Shown: positions 26,205 through 39,130 of the stretch, one piece after another
Layout: every line of letters begins with the position of its first letter
Numbering within the stretch: the stretch's first letter is position 1
DNA from: Adineta steineri
Lineage: Eukaryota > Rotifera > Eurotatoria > Adinetida > Adinetidae
Reading direction: 5' to 3'
Length of the DNA: 64,000 bases
NCBI GenBank assembly: GCA_905250115.1
Contig: CAJNOI010000031.1
Span: 281,278 to 345,277 of the forward strand
The notes under the pieces: generated by a model
What the model saw: the letters and a program-made list of their open reading frames with translations, nothing else
Database searches by the model: none
Told to the model about the DNA's origin: nothing
Translations under genes and position numbers: made by a program

Positions 26205-27626
26205 AAACCTGTACTGTATATTTTTGTTTCCTATAATAAACCAAGAATTTAATTCAACATGTGTTTACTAAGATAAACATCAGACGAAAATTTGTATGAA
26301 GTTATTTTTCTCGTAGATGAAACAATTTTAGAAAAAGATCATATCGTGTTTTTCTGTCATAACACATGTATATATAGATATAAACAGGATGCGTAAATAT
26401 TATTCATTGATTTATAATTAAAATAATAACTGATAAACAAGTTTGAAACGCAGTCGTGTGAGACAAATGAATAACCTAAATGAGTAATATGATCACAATC
26501 TAGAATTAGTCATGATTGCGTGCAAGAAAGTAATGCAAAATCATTTGTCACCTGTCAATGATGTTGATAGTGTATTGTATATTTATTTGTCAAATCAATT
26601 TGTTGTGCAAAAAAAAACGATAATTTGTATTGAGAACAAAATAAAATAAACGAAACAATTATGTAAACGTTTACTAAAAACAATAGTCAATATTTTTCCT
26701 TACTACAAGACAGAAAATAGGTCATAAATTTTACTTGTTTTAATTTTCACTCTCAAACGTTTATTAATCATATGCATATCGTCTTTTTATTCAAACATAT
26801 GAAATAGATCCAATACATGAAAAAATAACATACACTTGATATTAGTCCAAATGACATTGAAACAGCTCATATAATCCATTTATTATAAAAGCACTTGATC
26901 ACCTGTACGAAGTGGTATTAAATAATATGAAAATTTGATATCAAAGAAATTCAATGCATTGTTAGGCTGTTAAAAGTAGATGAAGTGGTAGACAACAAGT
27001 TCATTTGATGATAAAATCATATTATTCATTGCAGCATTTGTCTTTGAGGACACTTCAATATTGATATATGTGTCTACTAAAATGACTGATCATTCCATGC
27101 ATAAGCAAATCTGTCTGAACGTCCACCCAGCTGTTGTCATTTTCTTTGATTTTTTTTTCATATCTAAGTTACAACAAAAAAGCTTTGATTTTTTTTTCTA
27201 TGAAGATTTTCTTTTATTTTACAAAAAAGATAAAATCTGACAATTGATTGAAAAGATTGTCCTTGTAATACGATTATAGACATATTATCTTCGGGCAATG
27301 TCAAAAGACATTTTTCATTGTTCATTAATTCTTTTTTTTATCCTTGTTAAAAGTTTATCTTCGCCATAAAAACAATACAAGTAACTTTTCATATAAAATT
27401 CAAAGAAGATTGTGTCAGATGGATGATTGACCTTTTCTTTCCCCTTTGTTTTAATCGAAGATATATATATATATATATACACGAAGAACATTGATTGTCC
27501 AGGGCATCAGCTTAATGTGCAGTCGATATATCGGAACAAAAAATTCAAATGGTGTGAAAATGGCGAACATTTTGTTGCAACACCCTGGTTCTGTAACCGT
27601 TTACATAATGTTCTGCATATGAATGT

Positions 27627-27657
<31 letters not shown>

Positions 27658-29032
27658 TCCTGTTCGTGCGAGACCATTATCGTTCATTGAACTAATTTCA
27701 CAATTGTGAATAAGCACAGACATACTAACATTAGAACCAATTGAAATGCATTAACATTCCGTTTTTCTTCTCGCTCTCTCTCTCCTTCCTTCTCTCTTTC
27801 TTTTTCTTATATTATAGCACTTCAAATGATCTTTAAAAGAATATTTGAGATTTGTATTCTTTTCATGTGAGTATACATATTAACACTTATTAAAGAGTCA
27901 CGCAACAGATAGAATAAAAAAAACACACACACACACACTACTTGCTGATATTATGATTATATAGTAAGTATGATGACGATGATGATGAAATCTATTTATT
28001 CTTTACGAAGATTTAGTATAGCAACGATACTCTTCAAACTTTCTATGTAAATCAATTTATAGTTCAATTTCGTATCTCTTGATGATTAGAACATAGCATA
28101 TAGATGATGTGTGAGAGCTTCACACCATCTCTATACATTCGCATTGCGTGTAATCATGTGCATAAGCATAAAGATACTCGAGTTTGCTTGATTAAGATAA
28201 GCTTGGTTGCATGAAAAGAGAATGAGAACAGCAAGTGTAGACTATTGTGTTGACCCCTTCATCTATCTCATTTACAAGTCTCGCTTGTCATATATATTTT
28301 TTGCCTTATTGAAAATAAACAAATGAAATATGTTTAGAGAGATTACTTTCATTTTCTCTTCACATTTTGACAGTTAAATCAACTCATCATTTTCTTGTTT
28401 ATCATTTACATTAAACAATTTCTGTCAATAAGCAATTCATGTCATCATTCATTTTTAATTGAGTTTTTCATTCGATGAGCAACAAGGGTATGCGCTTATA
28501 TTTTTAACTTTTCGACAGTTGATTTTTCATATCAAATTTATTTAATGATTTCACTTGTATATATTTAACCTTAGTATTTTTTATATTCTTTTGACATTTT
28601 TGATCGACAGTTGTATATATTGTCGGTTTCATTGATCATTTTAATCCATTAACCAAACTATTAGTAATGAAATTCAACACAAAACAATTCAACTGATTCT
28701 TTATGTAATCATTGTACTTCAATAGATTGTATTTACATTAAGAACAAACAATGAATTTAATAGTGTCAATTGTTAATTTTGCACTGTGAAATGAATATAT
28801 TATTTTCTTGATGTTTATATTACAATTGATTAAAACAAGTTTAATATGTTCATTCGACCATAGAATAAAAAAAAACTATCTTACTTTTAATAACTTAAAT
28901 GAATGAAAAATATAGTAGAAAGAAAAAACAGTTCATCCCTATTGTTCATAAATAAGAGGAGAAGAAAAAAGAAAGAATAGGACACTTAACTATAGTACAT
29001 ATGTTGTTTTAGGTCGTGAACTTATACATATC
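26205..29032. other. Intergenic region upstream of the adhesion GPCR
   Basis: AT-rich, with no recognised gene. It contains (TA)n microsatellites near 27460-27480 and 27630-27655, a CA run near 27928-27942 and a GATGAC/GATGAT run near 27971-27990. An acceptor ending at about 29012 just before the GPCR start suggests a spliced 5' UTR. Confidence 0.5.
27628..27656. repeat. (TA)n microsatellite
   Basis: Uninterrupted alternating TA of about 28 bp in intergenic DNA. A second, shorter one lies near 27460. Confidence 0.8.
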
Positions 29033-32000
29033 ATGAAACAAGTTGTACGTTTTATATTTATACTTTTAATTATATTTTATCCTGTAAATGGTAAGTTCGG
29101 AATTTTAAAAGAAAAAAAATCTTTTCTTTTTAATGTTAGCTGGATGTCCAAAAGCGACGTTTGAATTTCAAAATAAAACAAAATTAGCATCGTATAATTT
29201 TATTGATTCATCTATTGGAAATATTGGATCATTAGAAACATGTCCTTGTAAGTATAAAGAGAAATTCTTCGGAATATTAATTTTTTGTTTTCAATTCATT
29301 AGATACTGGTCGTCCTTATGTATATTTACCTTGTTATCCAAACTCATCATGGGGACAAGATCCGTATTTTAGTAATTGTATAACTAAACAAGATTTGAAA
29401 ACAATAATTCTTAATGAAAATTCATCGCAGAAATTAACAATCGAAAGTTTAGATAAATTATCTATGAATACATCGAATGATGTATCGAATGTTTTGTTTT
29501 ATTTAAATGAAGAAACAACAAATTTTAAATCATCATCTGATATAACATCAGTTCTAAATGTAATTGATCGTATTATGATGAATAATCAAAATACGAATGG
29601 TATTCAATCTAATTTATATTCAACAGCAAATAAACTTTTATCAACATTACAAATGCAAGAAGCTCAACAAATGAATGGACGTGTTGTAAAGTAAGACGTT
29701 CGATTTTGTTTTTTTTAAAAAATTCATTTTTTTTTGATAATAGATTATTATCATTACTTGAGACATATTCTCAAAATTTAATGTTTGATGAATTAGAAAA
29801 ATCTTTTACTCAAACAAACCTTGCTGTATCGATTGTTAATCGACCAAATAGTCGATTAGAACCTATTATCGGTTTTGCATATGGTATGTATAATCATAAT
29901 TATTATTTATTTATGCTCGTATTTTGTTATGAGAAGATATGCATCATAATGAAATTTCTAGATTTTATTCATTCATTTTCATATGAAGTTATGTCATCAG
30001 TATAAGACGACGAAAAAAATATATATATATGCAGCATTGTCACATATAGTGTATATTTTACTATTCATTTCGCGACAACACGTCAGATTATAAAGTGGAT
30101 AAAAAACGAGAAGTAAATTACATATACATATATAATGAACATTTAATATGTACATAAAGTTAATGGATGAATTATGATCTTATGTTTTTTGTTGATTAAC
30201 AAATGCTAGATAAGGAGAAAAGTTAAAGAAAGAAAATAAGTGACATTGTTATTATTGTTAATGACATTATTATAGTAATTATAAAGTATACGATACGATT
30301 TGAAGGATCGTTTTTACTAAAATTATGAAAGGTGATTTATTGATACATTAGAGAAGATATAATCAAACAGAATTTTGTACTTCTATAAAAGTATTTTAAA
30401 GAAGGGTACTACAAATAACTGAAAGGAACAACTAAATTTATAATTTGAATAAAATCATTTACGCATCCGAATATTTTCAAAATTCAATTTTCGTGTGCAT
30501 CAGAACTCGACTTAACACATATTTTATTTCTATTAAGTGCATAGTTACATAACGATAATTGATAGCTTCTAATAATGAATCGGTACATTATAATAACCTT
30601 AGCGCTATAATTACGATAAATCTTACAAGGTTGAATATGATGTAAGACAAACTCTAATCGAGACTCACTTGCATTTTTTTTTGAAATAGTAAAATCGATT
30701 TTGTTAATAAAATTTAGATTCAGTTAAAAATGAAACAAAACCAATCAGTACTGAAGTTAATCAACAAAATGTTACTTCAATTGTTCTTAATACACAAGCA
30801 TTACTACAACAAAATCGTTTAGCATTTTCTGTATACAATCAAAAAGATGGTCTATTCGATGATAATCATTATCGTGTATTAACACGAGTTGTTTCTTTGA
30901 CGATCGATAAACCTGAAACAGTGAAACATATTGGATCATTTGTTAAAATAAATTTTCTCATAGAAAATAATTATCATGAGAAAAAGAATCCGAATTTAAT
31001 CTGTGCTTATTGGCATATATTTGAAAATATGACAGCACAATGGTCAACAGAAGGATGTCATATAAGTAATATTACAAAACATAGTGTTACTTGTATGTGT
31101 GATCATCTAACACATTTTGCTGTTTTAATGGTTTGAATAAAACAAAAAGTTTCTTGTTTTTTTTTATAATGATTTGTTCTTCTTTTCTTAGGATATTCAA
31201 CAGAAATCAACGTCAAAATTTGTAGAACAACTTCTATCAATAATAACATTGATTGGATTATTATTATCTTCAATTGGTTTATGTTTAACAATTTTAACAT
31301 TTATATTTTTTAAGTAAATAAAATCTTCGAATAATCATTATTTTAATGTAATATATATATTTTGTTTTTAAGAAAATTACGTCGTCATTTCAGTCAAAAA
31401 TCTCTTTTATTCTTATCAATGAATCTTCTTTGTGTTAATATATTATTTTCTATTCTTTGTTTATATACATTTAAACATTTATTATGCATTATTATTGCTA
31501 GTTTATTACATTACTTTATTCTATCATCATTTAGTTGGATGTTTATTATGGCATTAATACAATATTTATTATTTGTTAAAGTTTTTCCAACTTCAATAAC
31601 AGCATTTACGAGAAAAGCAGCAGCATTTTCTCAATGTAAGATTTAAAATATTGAGTATTATGAATTTAGAGTAACAATAAAGATCTAGACAAAATATGTC
31701 ATTGATGACGGCTGTTTGATTTAAAGCGTCATTCTAATTCTAGTTCTATAAAAAACTTCGTTCGGAATTCTGAATGAAGACTCTTTGTAGAACTATAATA
31801 ATCAATCGTAGAAAACTGATTATACTTTAATTCTGGATTTTCTATAATATCATATCGTTTCATAAACGTCGAGTGTGTTCCTAGATTAGAAGAGATTGAC
31901 ATGAAAATCGTTATTTTATACAAATAAATTTCTTTTTTAATATTCGTTTGTATTCCTGATAGGAATTATGATACTTTTTGTTTGAGCTGCTACAAGAATG

Positions 32001-33209
32001 TTCGATCATCCTAAAATAAGCATCTAACGGTTTTGGTCATAAGATTCCTCTGTATATATAATACTTCAAATATCATCTATAAAACCAGTCCCACTATATG
32101 TTCATTTTTATTGTTTCATCGAGTCTCGCAAAGCTTGTGGTACCTGGTTTTTGAGTAATACTTGAAGTGCTATATGTATCATGCCCGTCGTCAAAGGATT
32201 AAACAGTATGAGCTATACATAATTCATTAAAGTTTTCATGAATTCTCAATATATTCTTTTTAAATAACGAATATTTTTATAGGTATTCCATTGATTCCTG
32301 TTCTTATCGTACTTGGTACTGACCCATGGAACTATACGAAACGAACTGATCATATGTAAGAAGTTTAAAAGAGAAAAAAAACTTACTGATTTATTTATTT
32401 TCTTTTAGTTGTTGGTTGTCAAATTTACCTTTTTATTTATCATTTATTTTACCAATTGTTTTGTATATTTTTACAAATACTATCCTCTTTTCTATAGTAG
32501 CCTATTCACTTTTATGTGGTAAAACAGCACGACAATTACAAAGTACACAAACTTCAGAATCTCAACGTTTATCACGATTTACTGTTGCATTAAGTTGTTT
32601 TATCGTTCTTGGTCTTACTTGGATATTTGGTTTATTTGCTATTGGACCAATTCGTATTATATGTCAAATACTTTTTTGTATATTTGCTTCTCTAACAGGT
32701 TTTTTAATATTTATTCTTTATATAATAACATCAAAAACTAAACGAACTTGTTGGAATAGTAAGTTGATTTCTTTCTCTATGTCTTTAAAACTTATTTCAT
32801 TACTATAGATACTTTTAAATCTCTTGGTATTTCATCAATTTATTCTCCAACATCATCATCATCATCTGGTTTTCTTGGTAGTAAAGAATTTTCTATAACA
32901 TCAATAAGTGATCAAAAACTATCGTCACGTCATTCACAATATCCATCTCAACCTCAACATTTTATTGATGCATATATGCCATCATCACCACCACCACCAG
33001 CTCCACCATTATTACCACCACCTCAACCGCCATTATTAATAGAAGGCGATGATTCAGTATATACAACTAATATGACAAATCATTTTTATGAAGCACGACA
33101 TGTTTGGGCACCACATACAAACTATATTTATGAAACAAATCAACCGACAACATCACTTGATGATTATTCTCTGTTCTATGCTTCAAATCATGATGCAACA
33201 AAACTTTAA
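29033..33209 (+). CDS. Adhesion G-protein-coupled receptor with GAIN/GPS
   Basis: Ten exons: 29033-29090, 29140-29247, 29303-29690, 29744-29883, 30718-31130, 31192-31313, 31373-31635, 32283-32355, 32409-32758, 32809-33209; about 771 residues. A hydrophobic signal peptide (VVRFIFILLIIFY) is followed by a short Cys-containing stretch (ETCPYTGRPYVYLPCYPNSS, then SNCIT) that loosely resembles a degenerate hormone-receptor domain. A GAIN-like region follows, then the GPS: CAYWHIFENMTAQWSTEGC, then TCMCDHLTHFAVLM. The cleavage site would be HL/T, giving a tethered agonist THFAVLM. Seven membrane segments follow, with the class hallmark GLTWIFGLFAIG in TM6. The cytoplasmic tail is Ser/Pro-rich (PSSPPPPAPPLLPPPQPP). 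It is closest in style to latrophilin-type receptors but lacks lectin or olfactomedin domains. Ligand unknown. Confidence 0.93.
29884..30717. other. Long intron (834 bp) in the adhesion GPCR
   Basis: Bounded by GTATGT and TTTAG with matching phase. AT-rich, no coding potential or repeat recognised. It is more than ten times the usual intron length here. Confidence 0.7.
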
Positions 33210-33561
33210 AAACCTTCATTTTTTATCTGTTTTTTCCATACAGTCAGATGTATGTGTGTGTAACAATCCGGTTGTTTTGTTTAATTCATTTTCTTAATTA
33301 TACATAGATATTATAAAAATGTACTGCTTTTTTTTCCTCTGTATTAATCTTTTCATATATGATTATATTTGTATCTGTTTTTTACATAGAACAAACACGT
33401 TGAATAAGTAGAACTTTCAGGAATATTTAAGATTATTGAAAATCAGTTGATTCAGATGAACTAAATGAAATGAATTATAGCATAATTTACATAAGAGAAG
33501 AATTTTATTAGATATATATAATCATTAACCGAAAAAAAATATTTGAACTAGTTGAATTAAT
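33210..33561. other. Convergent 3' ends of GPCR and nuclear receptor
   Basis: Short AT-rich space between two converging stop codons. It probably holds both 3' UTRs and nothing else was seen. Confidence 0.6.
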
Positions 33562-34816
33562 TTATTTGAGTTTACCCCATAATGGCGTTGTATCGATGTC
33601 TGATATGATCAATGTATCCTTTGCTTGTTCAACCAAATCATCAACAAGTGTTTGATGATGTAAATTTTCGGAGTAAATATCAGCTGATAATGTAATTAGA
33701 TCTAACATATATTTAATAAGAGCAGCAAAATGCAGAGCAGCTTCCATATAAGTATATCGATAAAGCATATATTTCCAGAGAATTTCTACGTACATATTTT
33801 GACTTCCAAGAAGACGAAAACTACCATTAATTAATGCATCTGAATTCATATTTTTTTTATCAAAATTAACCGTATAACAATTTGTTGAAAAAGCAAAAAT
33901 AATATGCATAATTTTCACTAAAGTTGAATCATAAGTAAGATGACTAGTAATTGATTTTGCTCGATGAACTATATCATATCCATACAATGGTACTATCACT
34001 TGTTCATTTCTACTATTATCAAATATTCCTCCATCACGTAACATAAAACATCCAAAAAAATTGTAAACACCATGTAAATTACGTCGAAATAGTGAACATT
34101 GTTCATCGATTGTTAATGTTCGAAAATCAGCAGTCGAAGTAATAAAACATCGTACTGATGTGTAGAAAGAAGCAAATAGATTAAATGATTCTGATATATC
34201 AGTATTTATCGCAGGTTTGCCAATATTTAACTGATTGATCATGTATACAATTGATGGTACTATAGAGAATTTGTCAACAGCATGTACTACATTTGATAGT
34301 AATCTCCATTCAGATGGTGTAAGCGATGATCGATCATTACAGAGTAGATCCAATGGAATGATTTGTGGAAGAGGCTAAATATAAAATAGATATGAAGTCT
34401 ATTGGTACATATGATTGACTTTTACATACCTTATAGAATGTACAACAGACAGTATTTTCCCCATCAATAGATTTCTTTAACATTCGACGTTTGCTATAAT
34501 GAAATTCTTTACGAATATATTCTATACTCATACCAACTGTAAAACATTTTCTTAATCGACACGAAGTACATAATTTACGTGTTTCTATATCTATTTTACA
34601 ATGACCATTATATCGACATGGACGAATAGTCTAGAAAAGAAAAAGTTATAGCGATAAAATTCAAAAGAAAAGAATACATACTGTTATACGATGAGCATGA
34701 CGACGAAAAAAAGTCTTGCATGAATAACAAGAAAGTGCACCATAATTAATTATATGTGCTTCAGCTTTACATATTCGACAAATATTTGATCTATCGAAAT
34801 GTTGGACGTGTGACAT
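33562..34816 (-). CDS. Divergent nuclear hormone receptor
   Basis: Ligand- or constitutively regulated transcription factor. Exons, read leftward: 34682-34816, 34430-34630, 33562-34374; about 382 residues. The DNA-binding domain (about residues 12-78) keeps all eight zinc cysteines with correct spacing: C-x2-C-x13-C-x2-C in the first finger and C-x5-C-x9-C-x2-C in the second (CRYNGHCKIDIETRKLCTSC), then RLRKCFTVGM. The P-box is CYSCKTFF rather than the usual CEGCKGFF, so half-site choice may differ. The ligand-binding region (about residues 125-381) is helical and very divergent; I recognise no subfamily. The hinge is short and basic. The start MSHVQHFD is the first ATG before the fingers. 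Lineage-specific receptor expansions in rotifers and other spiralians are the likeliest source. Confidence 0.9.
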
Positions 34817-36711
34817 TGTTCTTTGTTTATATTTTAACTAAAGTGATATAGTGATGTTTTGTATTATTCTTTAAAAGATGAAGAAGTGAAAAGAACGCTT
34901 TTCTTTTCTTTTCTTCTTAAAATTCTAAAAAGAATTAATTTTTGTAAAGCCTTATGAAAAAAAAAACAATTAATTTTATAGACAAGAATAAAAAGGTAAG
35001 ATGCCTTTAAGTCTATAAAATATTATATTAATATAATTTCTATTCTTAACACTGATTACTTAATTTAATTCTCTCATAATGATATTTCTAAAATAAAACC
35101 ATAGTTTCAAAATTCCGCCCAGGGATCAAACCAATTAGCAGATAGACAGTGAGGGTGGGGGCGGAAAATGTTTGAAGTCTATGTCACATTTCGGAAATAG
35201 TGAATAAAACTATCATATTCATATTATATGTAACAACAGATCAAATGTTTCGTGAGATTATTTAATATTTTTTGAAAGAAATAATAAAGTATAGTTTAAA
35301 AAAACTAACTTACTTGTTATCTGCGTCATGCCAAACGTGATCGACTATAATCAACAAAGTTTTTTTTTGTAATACTCTGTTATCTTGCTTTGTCCTGATT
35401 CTACTAGTTTAAAGACCTCTTTTCCTTTTGTCTATTAAGAGGATGTAATCAAGTGAATATAAGAAAGATAAAATATGCTTGAATTAAGTGACATAATAAT
35501 ATTTTATATAGAAAAATCCTTTTGGTATTCATAGGGGAGGATACTCTCGTGAATTTCCTCATAATAAATAATATATGTACATTGAAAATTTTAAATATTT
35601 CATTAATATTATACGCAGGACTCAACTGGAAGTATCATAATATAGCAAAATATCACCGATACTATTTCTCAGACATCTAACGTTATATAATACAAAATAT
35701 ATCAAATTTTTTACTTATAATTTTAGAGTAGCTCATTATTCTCTCTCATTTTTTTATGGTAACAACATATGCAATGCCTTCTAGATAGTGTCTGTATGTA
35801 TATTTTATAGTCATGAAGCATATTTAATGAAATATAACCTTTCTTTCAATATTAATATCATGACGACAAAAGAATAGTTAAGATAACATACATATATTTT
35901 AGCATGTCTTCATTTCAGAGCACAAAGTATAATTAGAATAATGAATAGGAAGAATAAATATATTTGACATAAAGAAAATATGTTGAATAGTATTTATCAT
36001 TTATTAAAAATATTTACGCATAATTGTACTACTTCGTTTTACTTTGTGCATGATGGTATTCGATCACAAAGTGATATATATATATTGTAAAAAAACATTT
36101 TTTTCTCTTGTTAAGACATCAGTATTTATATAATTCAAATTCGTTTTTTTCCGATGCCGGTGATAAATGATACAAAACTGAGCAAAATATTCAGAGTATG
36201 CATATTTCTCATATATACTTGATAATGATACTATGTTATTTCCAAAATTGTACTAGAAAAGATCTGTATTGATTTTTTTTACAAGTGTACTCATTTACAC
36301 GTCAAAACATAGGGTTGAAAAAACACTTATGTGCAATCCTTTTATTCTAGACTATGTCACGTGTCTGTAAAATGTGACTTTAGCTTAAGTATATCCTTAT
36401 ATGACACGTTCCGGATTACTCGAATTTAAATAGTTTAATACTGATAATCATTTTGTAAATGTTAATTATATGAAATAGATAAAATCTAGTCATCAATTCT
36501 ATTTTTATTCACCTCTCTTTACTTATTGTAAATAAAAACAAGTAAAGTCTATATACTGTTATCATACAATTACAGAGAAGTTGAAAAAAAAATAGTAGAA
36601 AAAAAAAAGACTGTATACTTAAAATGAAACATGTTTTAACGTCTAAAAAATAAAAATAAAACTATATCACCGTCATCATTTTTTACATAACAAAAATAAA
36701 AGAATATATAT
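34817..36711. other. Intergenic region upstream of the nuclear receptor and downstream of TBP
   Basis: AT-rich, no gene recognised. One GC-richer spot at about 35115-35170 has an inverted TTCCGCCC/GGGCGGAA pair around a G-rich run. The last part probably includes the TBP 3' UTR. Confidence 0.5.
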
Positions 36712-37829
36712 TCAGCCGACTCGACGAAAACCTTTTAAAATTGGAAAAATAAGTTCAAATGCTTCATGAATTTCACGACGTTCTTTTGCACCTAAAGAAA
36801 AATAAATTATTTGATTTAAAATAGAAAGGATAATTATTCATTATTGTCTACCTGTAAGCACCACTTTACCGGAATTAAAAATTAATAATACAATTTTTGG
36901 CTTGATAATTCGATAAATTAAACCAGGAAATAATTCAGGTTCATAACTTAAATGAATTCAAACGAACTTAAAATAAAAATATGTTAATATTTTATCTAAC
37001 CTGCAGTACGTTGCATGTTTCAATTGAAGTGCTTCAAGTCGAATTTTAAAATTAACATCAGCGCTACCAACCATATTTTGAATTTTAAAATCAAGAAATT
37101 TCGCCTGAAAATTATTTTTTTTCGTTAAATATAAAAATAATTTATTTGTTCTAAGAAAAATATTACTTGAAAACCAAGTTTTTGAATAACACGAGCATAA
37201 CGTCGTGCTGCTTGCACCGAATCTTCTTCACTTTTAGCACCTGTACAAACCATTTTTCCTGAACTAAATATTAATGCTGTTGTTCGTGGACTACGTATAC
37301 GCATAATAACAGCAGCAAAACGTTTCGGATTATATTCAGCATTACGAGCTTGAAGTGCAATACGTTTTAAATCTAATGGACAACCAAGATTTACAGTAGA
37401 TACAATATTTCTAGAAATATATATTCTATATAGAAATAAACAATAATAAATAATTCAAATTACTGTAAACTTGGTTGTACACGTGAAGCATCAACTGTAC
37501 GTGGTGTGACTGGTGTTGGTGCAACAGAAAATGGTGTTGAAGGTGCAACTGAACTAAGATGATAAGAAGTAACTGCTGAAGGTGGACCCATATCTGCTGG
37601 TACACTTTTTTTGGAAGCAACTGATGGGCGATGGAAGAATCTAGTTTCATTCGTTGTATTTGCATGTGTTTCGTCTCTTGGTGCAACACTTCTCGGAGTT
37701 GCTGATGGAGGTAAAGATAAGGGTGATGCATATTGATCGTTCTAAATATTAGATTACGAAAATTAAAAATTAATTTACACAACAAACTTGATGAGAATGT
37801 GGATCAATAAAACTAGGTGAATAATCCAT
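36712..37829 (-). CDS. TBP: TATA-box-binding protein (TBP)
   Basis: Core promoter-recognition subunit of TFIID, also used by Pol I and Pol III. Exons, read leftward: 37788-37829, 37464-37741, 37167-37410, 37001-37104, about 36849-36946, 36712-36791; about 281 residues. The saddle domain (about residues 107-277) is nearly canonical: [39 protein letters not shown], then [20 protein letters not shown] in repeat 1; [20 protein letters not shown] and [15 protein letters not shown] in repeat 2; end ILKGFRRVG. The intercalating phenylalanine positions appear kept. The N-terminal domain is short, Pro/Ser/Thr-rich with SVAP repeats and no polyglutamine tract. Conservation of both repeats favours TBP over TRF-type relatives. 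Confidence 0.97.
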
Positions 37830-39130
37830 TGTATGAACGTCAATACAATTCTATGTTGGACTTCTTTTCTTATGTATACATATACAACCCTCAAGGAGAG
37901 CTTATCCAGATCCAGAGAAAAGGGAAGAGAAGAACAACAATATTAGTGATTTGTCAGCTGTCGAGACATACGGATGAAATAAAATAATTCGTACATAAAA
38001 TAGATGCCGCTCGAGATTGAAGATTTAGGCATATGAAATAATATTCTCAATTGTTCTTCTCTCTTTCAACAAATATTCATCCTTTTTTCTAGTACAAGAG
38101 TAGTAACTTATGATATATATATGTACATTAGAAATTAAAGAATAATATTTAATTACAACAAACATAAATGTATGTTAGAAGAATGAAACGAGATGTAATT
38201 CAAGAGAAAATAAAGTGATGTTTACTGTTAGAGATTATTGTTTTAAGAATATAATAAAAAAGGAACTGTTTGCCATCATTGCTTGTAATTTTACAGCTGT
38301 CTTTAGAAAATTGTCAATCGAATTTATATCATATTCAGGAAATAATCGATAAATACTTGATTTTAGATTCTATGAGTTGATTAAATCCCATTGTAGATGA
38401 TAGAGATTAGATCTATATCAACACCCAAAGATACAAATTCATGTAGTTCTACTTGCAAAAGATTAAATCTTCTACTATACTAAAAATTCATTAACTATAG
38501 TCACTTACTTATATAAATTACAGTATAACAAAAGAAAAGTATTGTTAGCGTTTGAGTTTTATTTAATTTATTAAAGTATAAGAGAAAAACAGTATCAAGC
38601 AAGGTCTAAGTTATTATTTATAAATTGTATGTCATACATATATCAAATAAAATATACAAACAATTTTCTACTTTTCAATACAAATAATCTTTGCTTATCT
38701 TCTATCATCAATTATCCATTAATTATAAATAGAGTGCGCTAGTTCTCGGTAAACAAAATCATTTATCTTTCTGCTGGTCAAAACGTCACCATTAACACAA
38801 ACCTATACTGTAGATGATGATTATGATTCATAAATATATATATACATATACATATATATATAAAGAATGCCCTATGACTATGATAAAACATCCATCGACT
38901 TTTCTCTAGAACACGGTTGATTGATAGATCAGTTATGCCTAAAGGTTGATAAAGACAAGTATCATCGAATTGTATTGTTCTTTTGTTTTATTACATTCTC
39001 TTTCGGTTACTATTTATAGCTATACTGGATAAAGAACTATTAACAGGTGTTGTTTTGTCTTTCTAGATAAATCAAACACCACATGGATCTCGATTAACAT
39101 ATTAACATATAATATTCTATCAACAAAAAA
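37830..39130. other. Divergent intergenic region between TBP and Rab8
   Basis: AT-rich, no coding potential recognised. It holds both promoters. An acceptor-like TTTCTAG near 39066, about 65 bp before the Rab8 ATG, may end a 5' UTR intron or receive a spliced leader. Confidence 0.5.

Larger units (their letters stand above)
23395..26400 (+). repeat. Tandem duplication array, three gene-plus-flank units
   Basis: Each unit holds about 200 bp of upstream DNA, one coiled-coil gene, and a 3' flank ending with CATCTATAT-TAGATATAAACAGG (near 24437, 25363 and 26368). Unit spacing is about 1.09 kb between genes 1 and 2 and 0.91 kb between genes 2 and 3. Most of the excess in the first is the MITE-like insertion. 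Confidence 0.8.
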
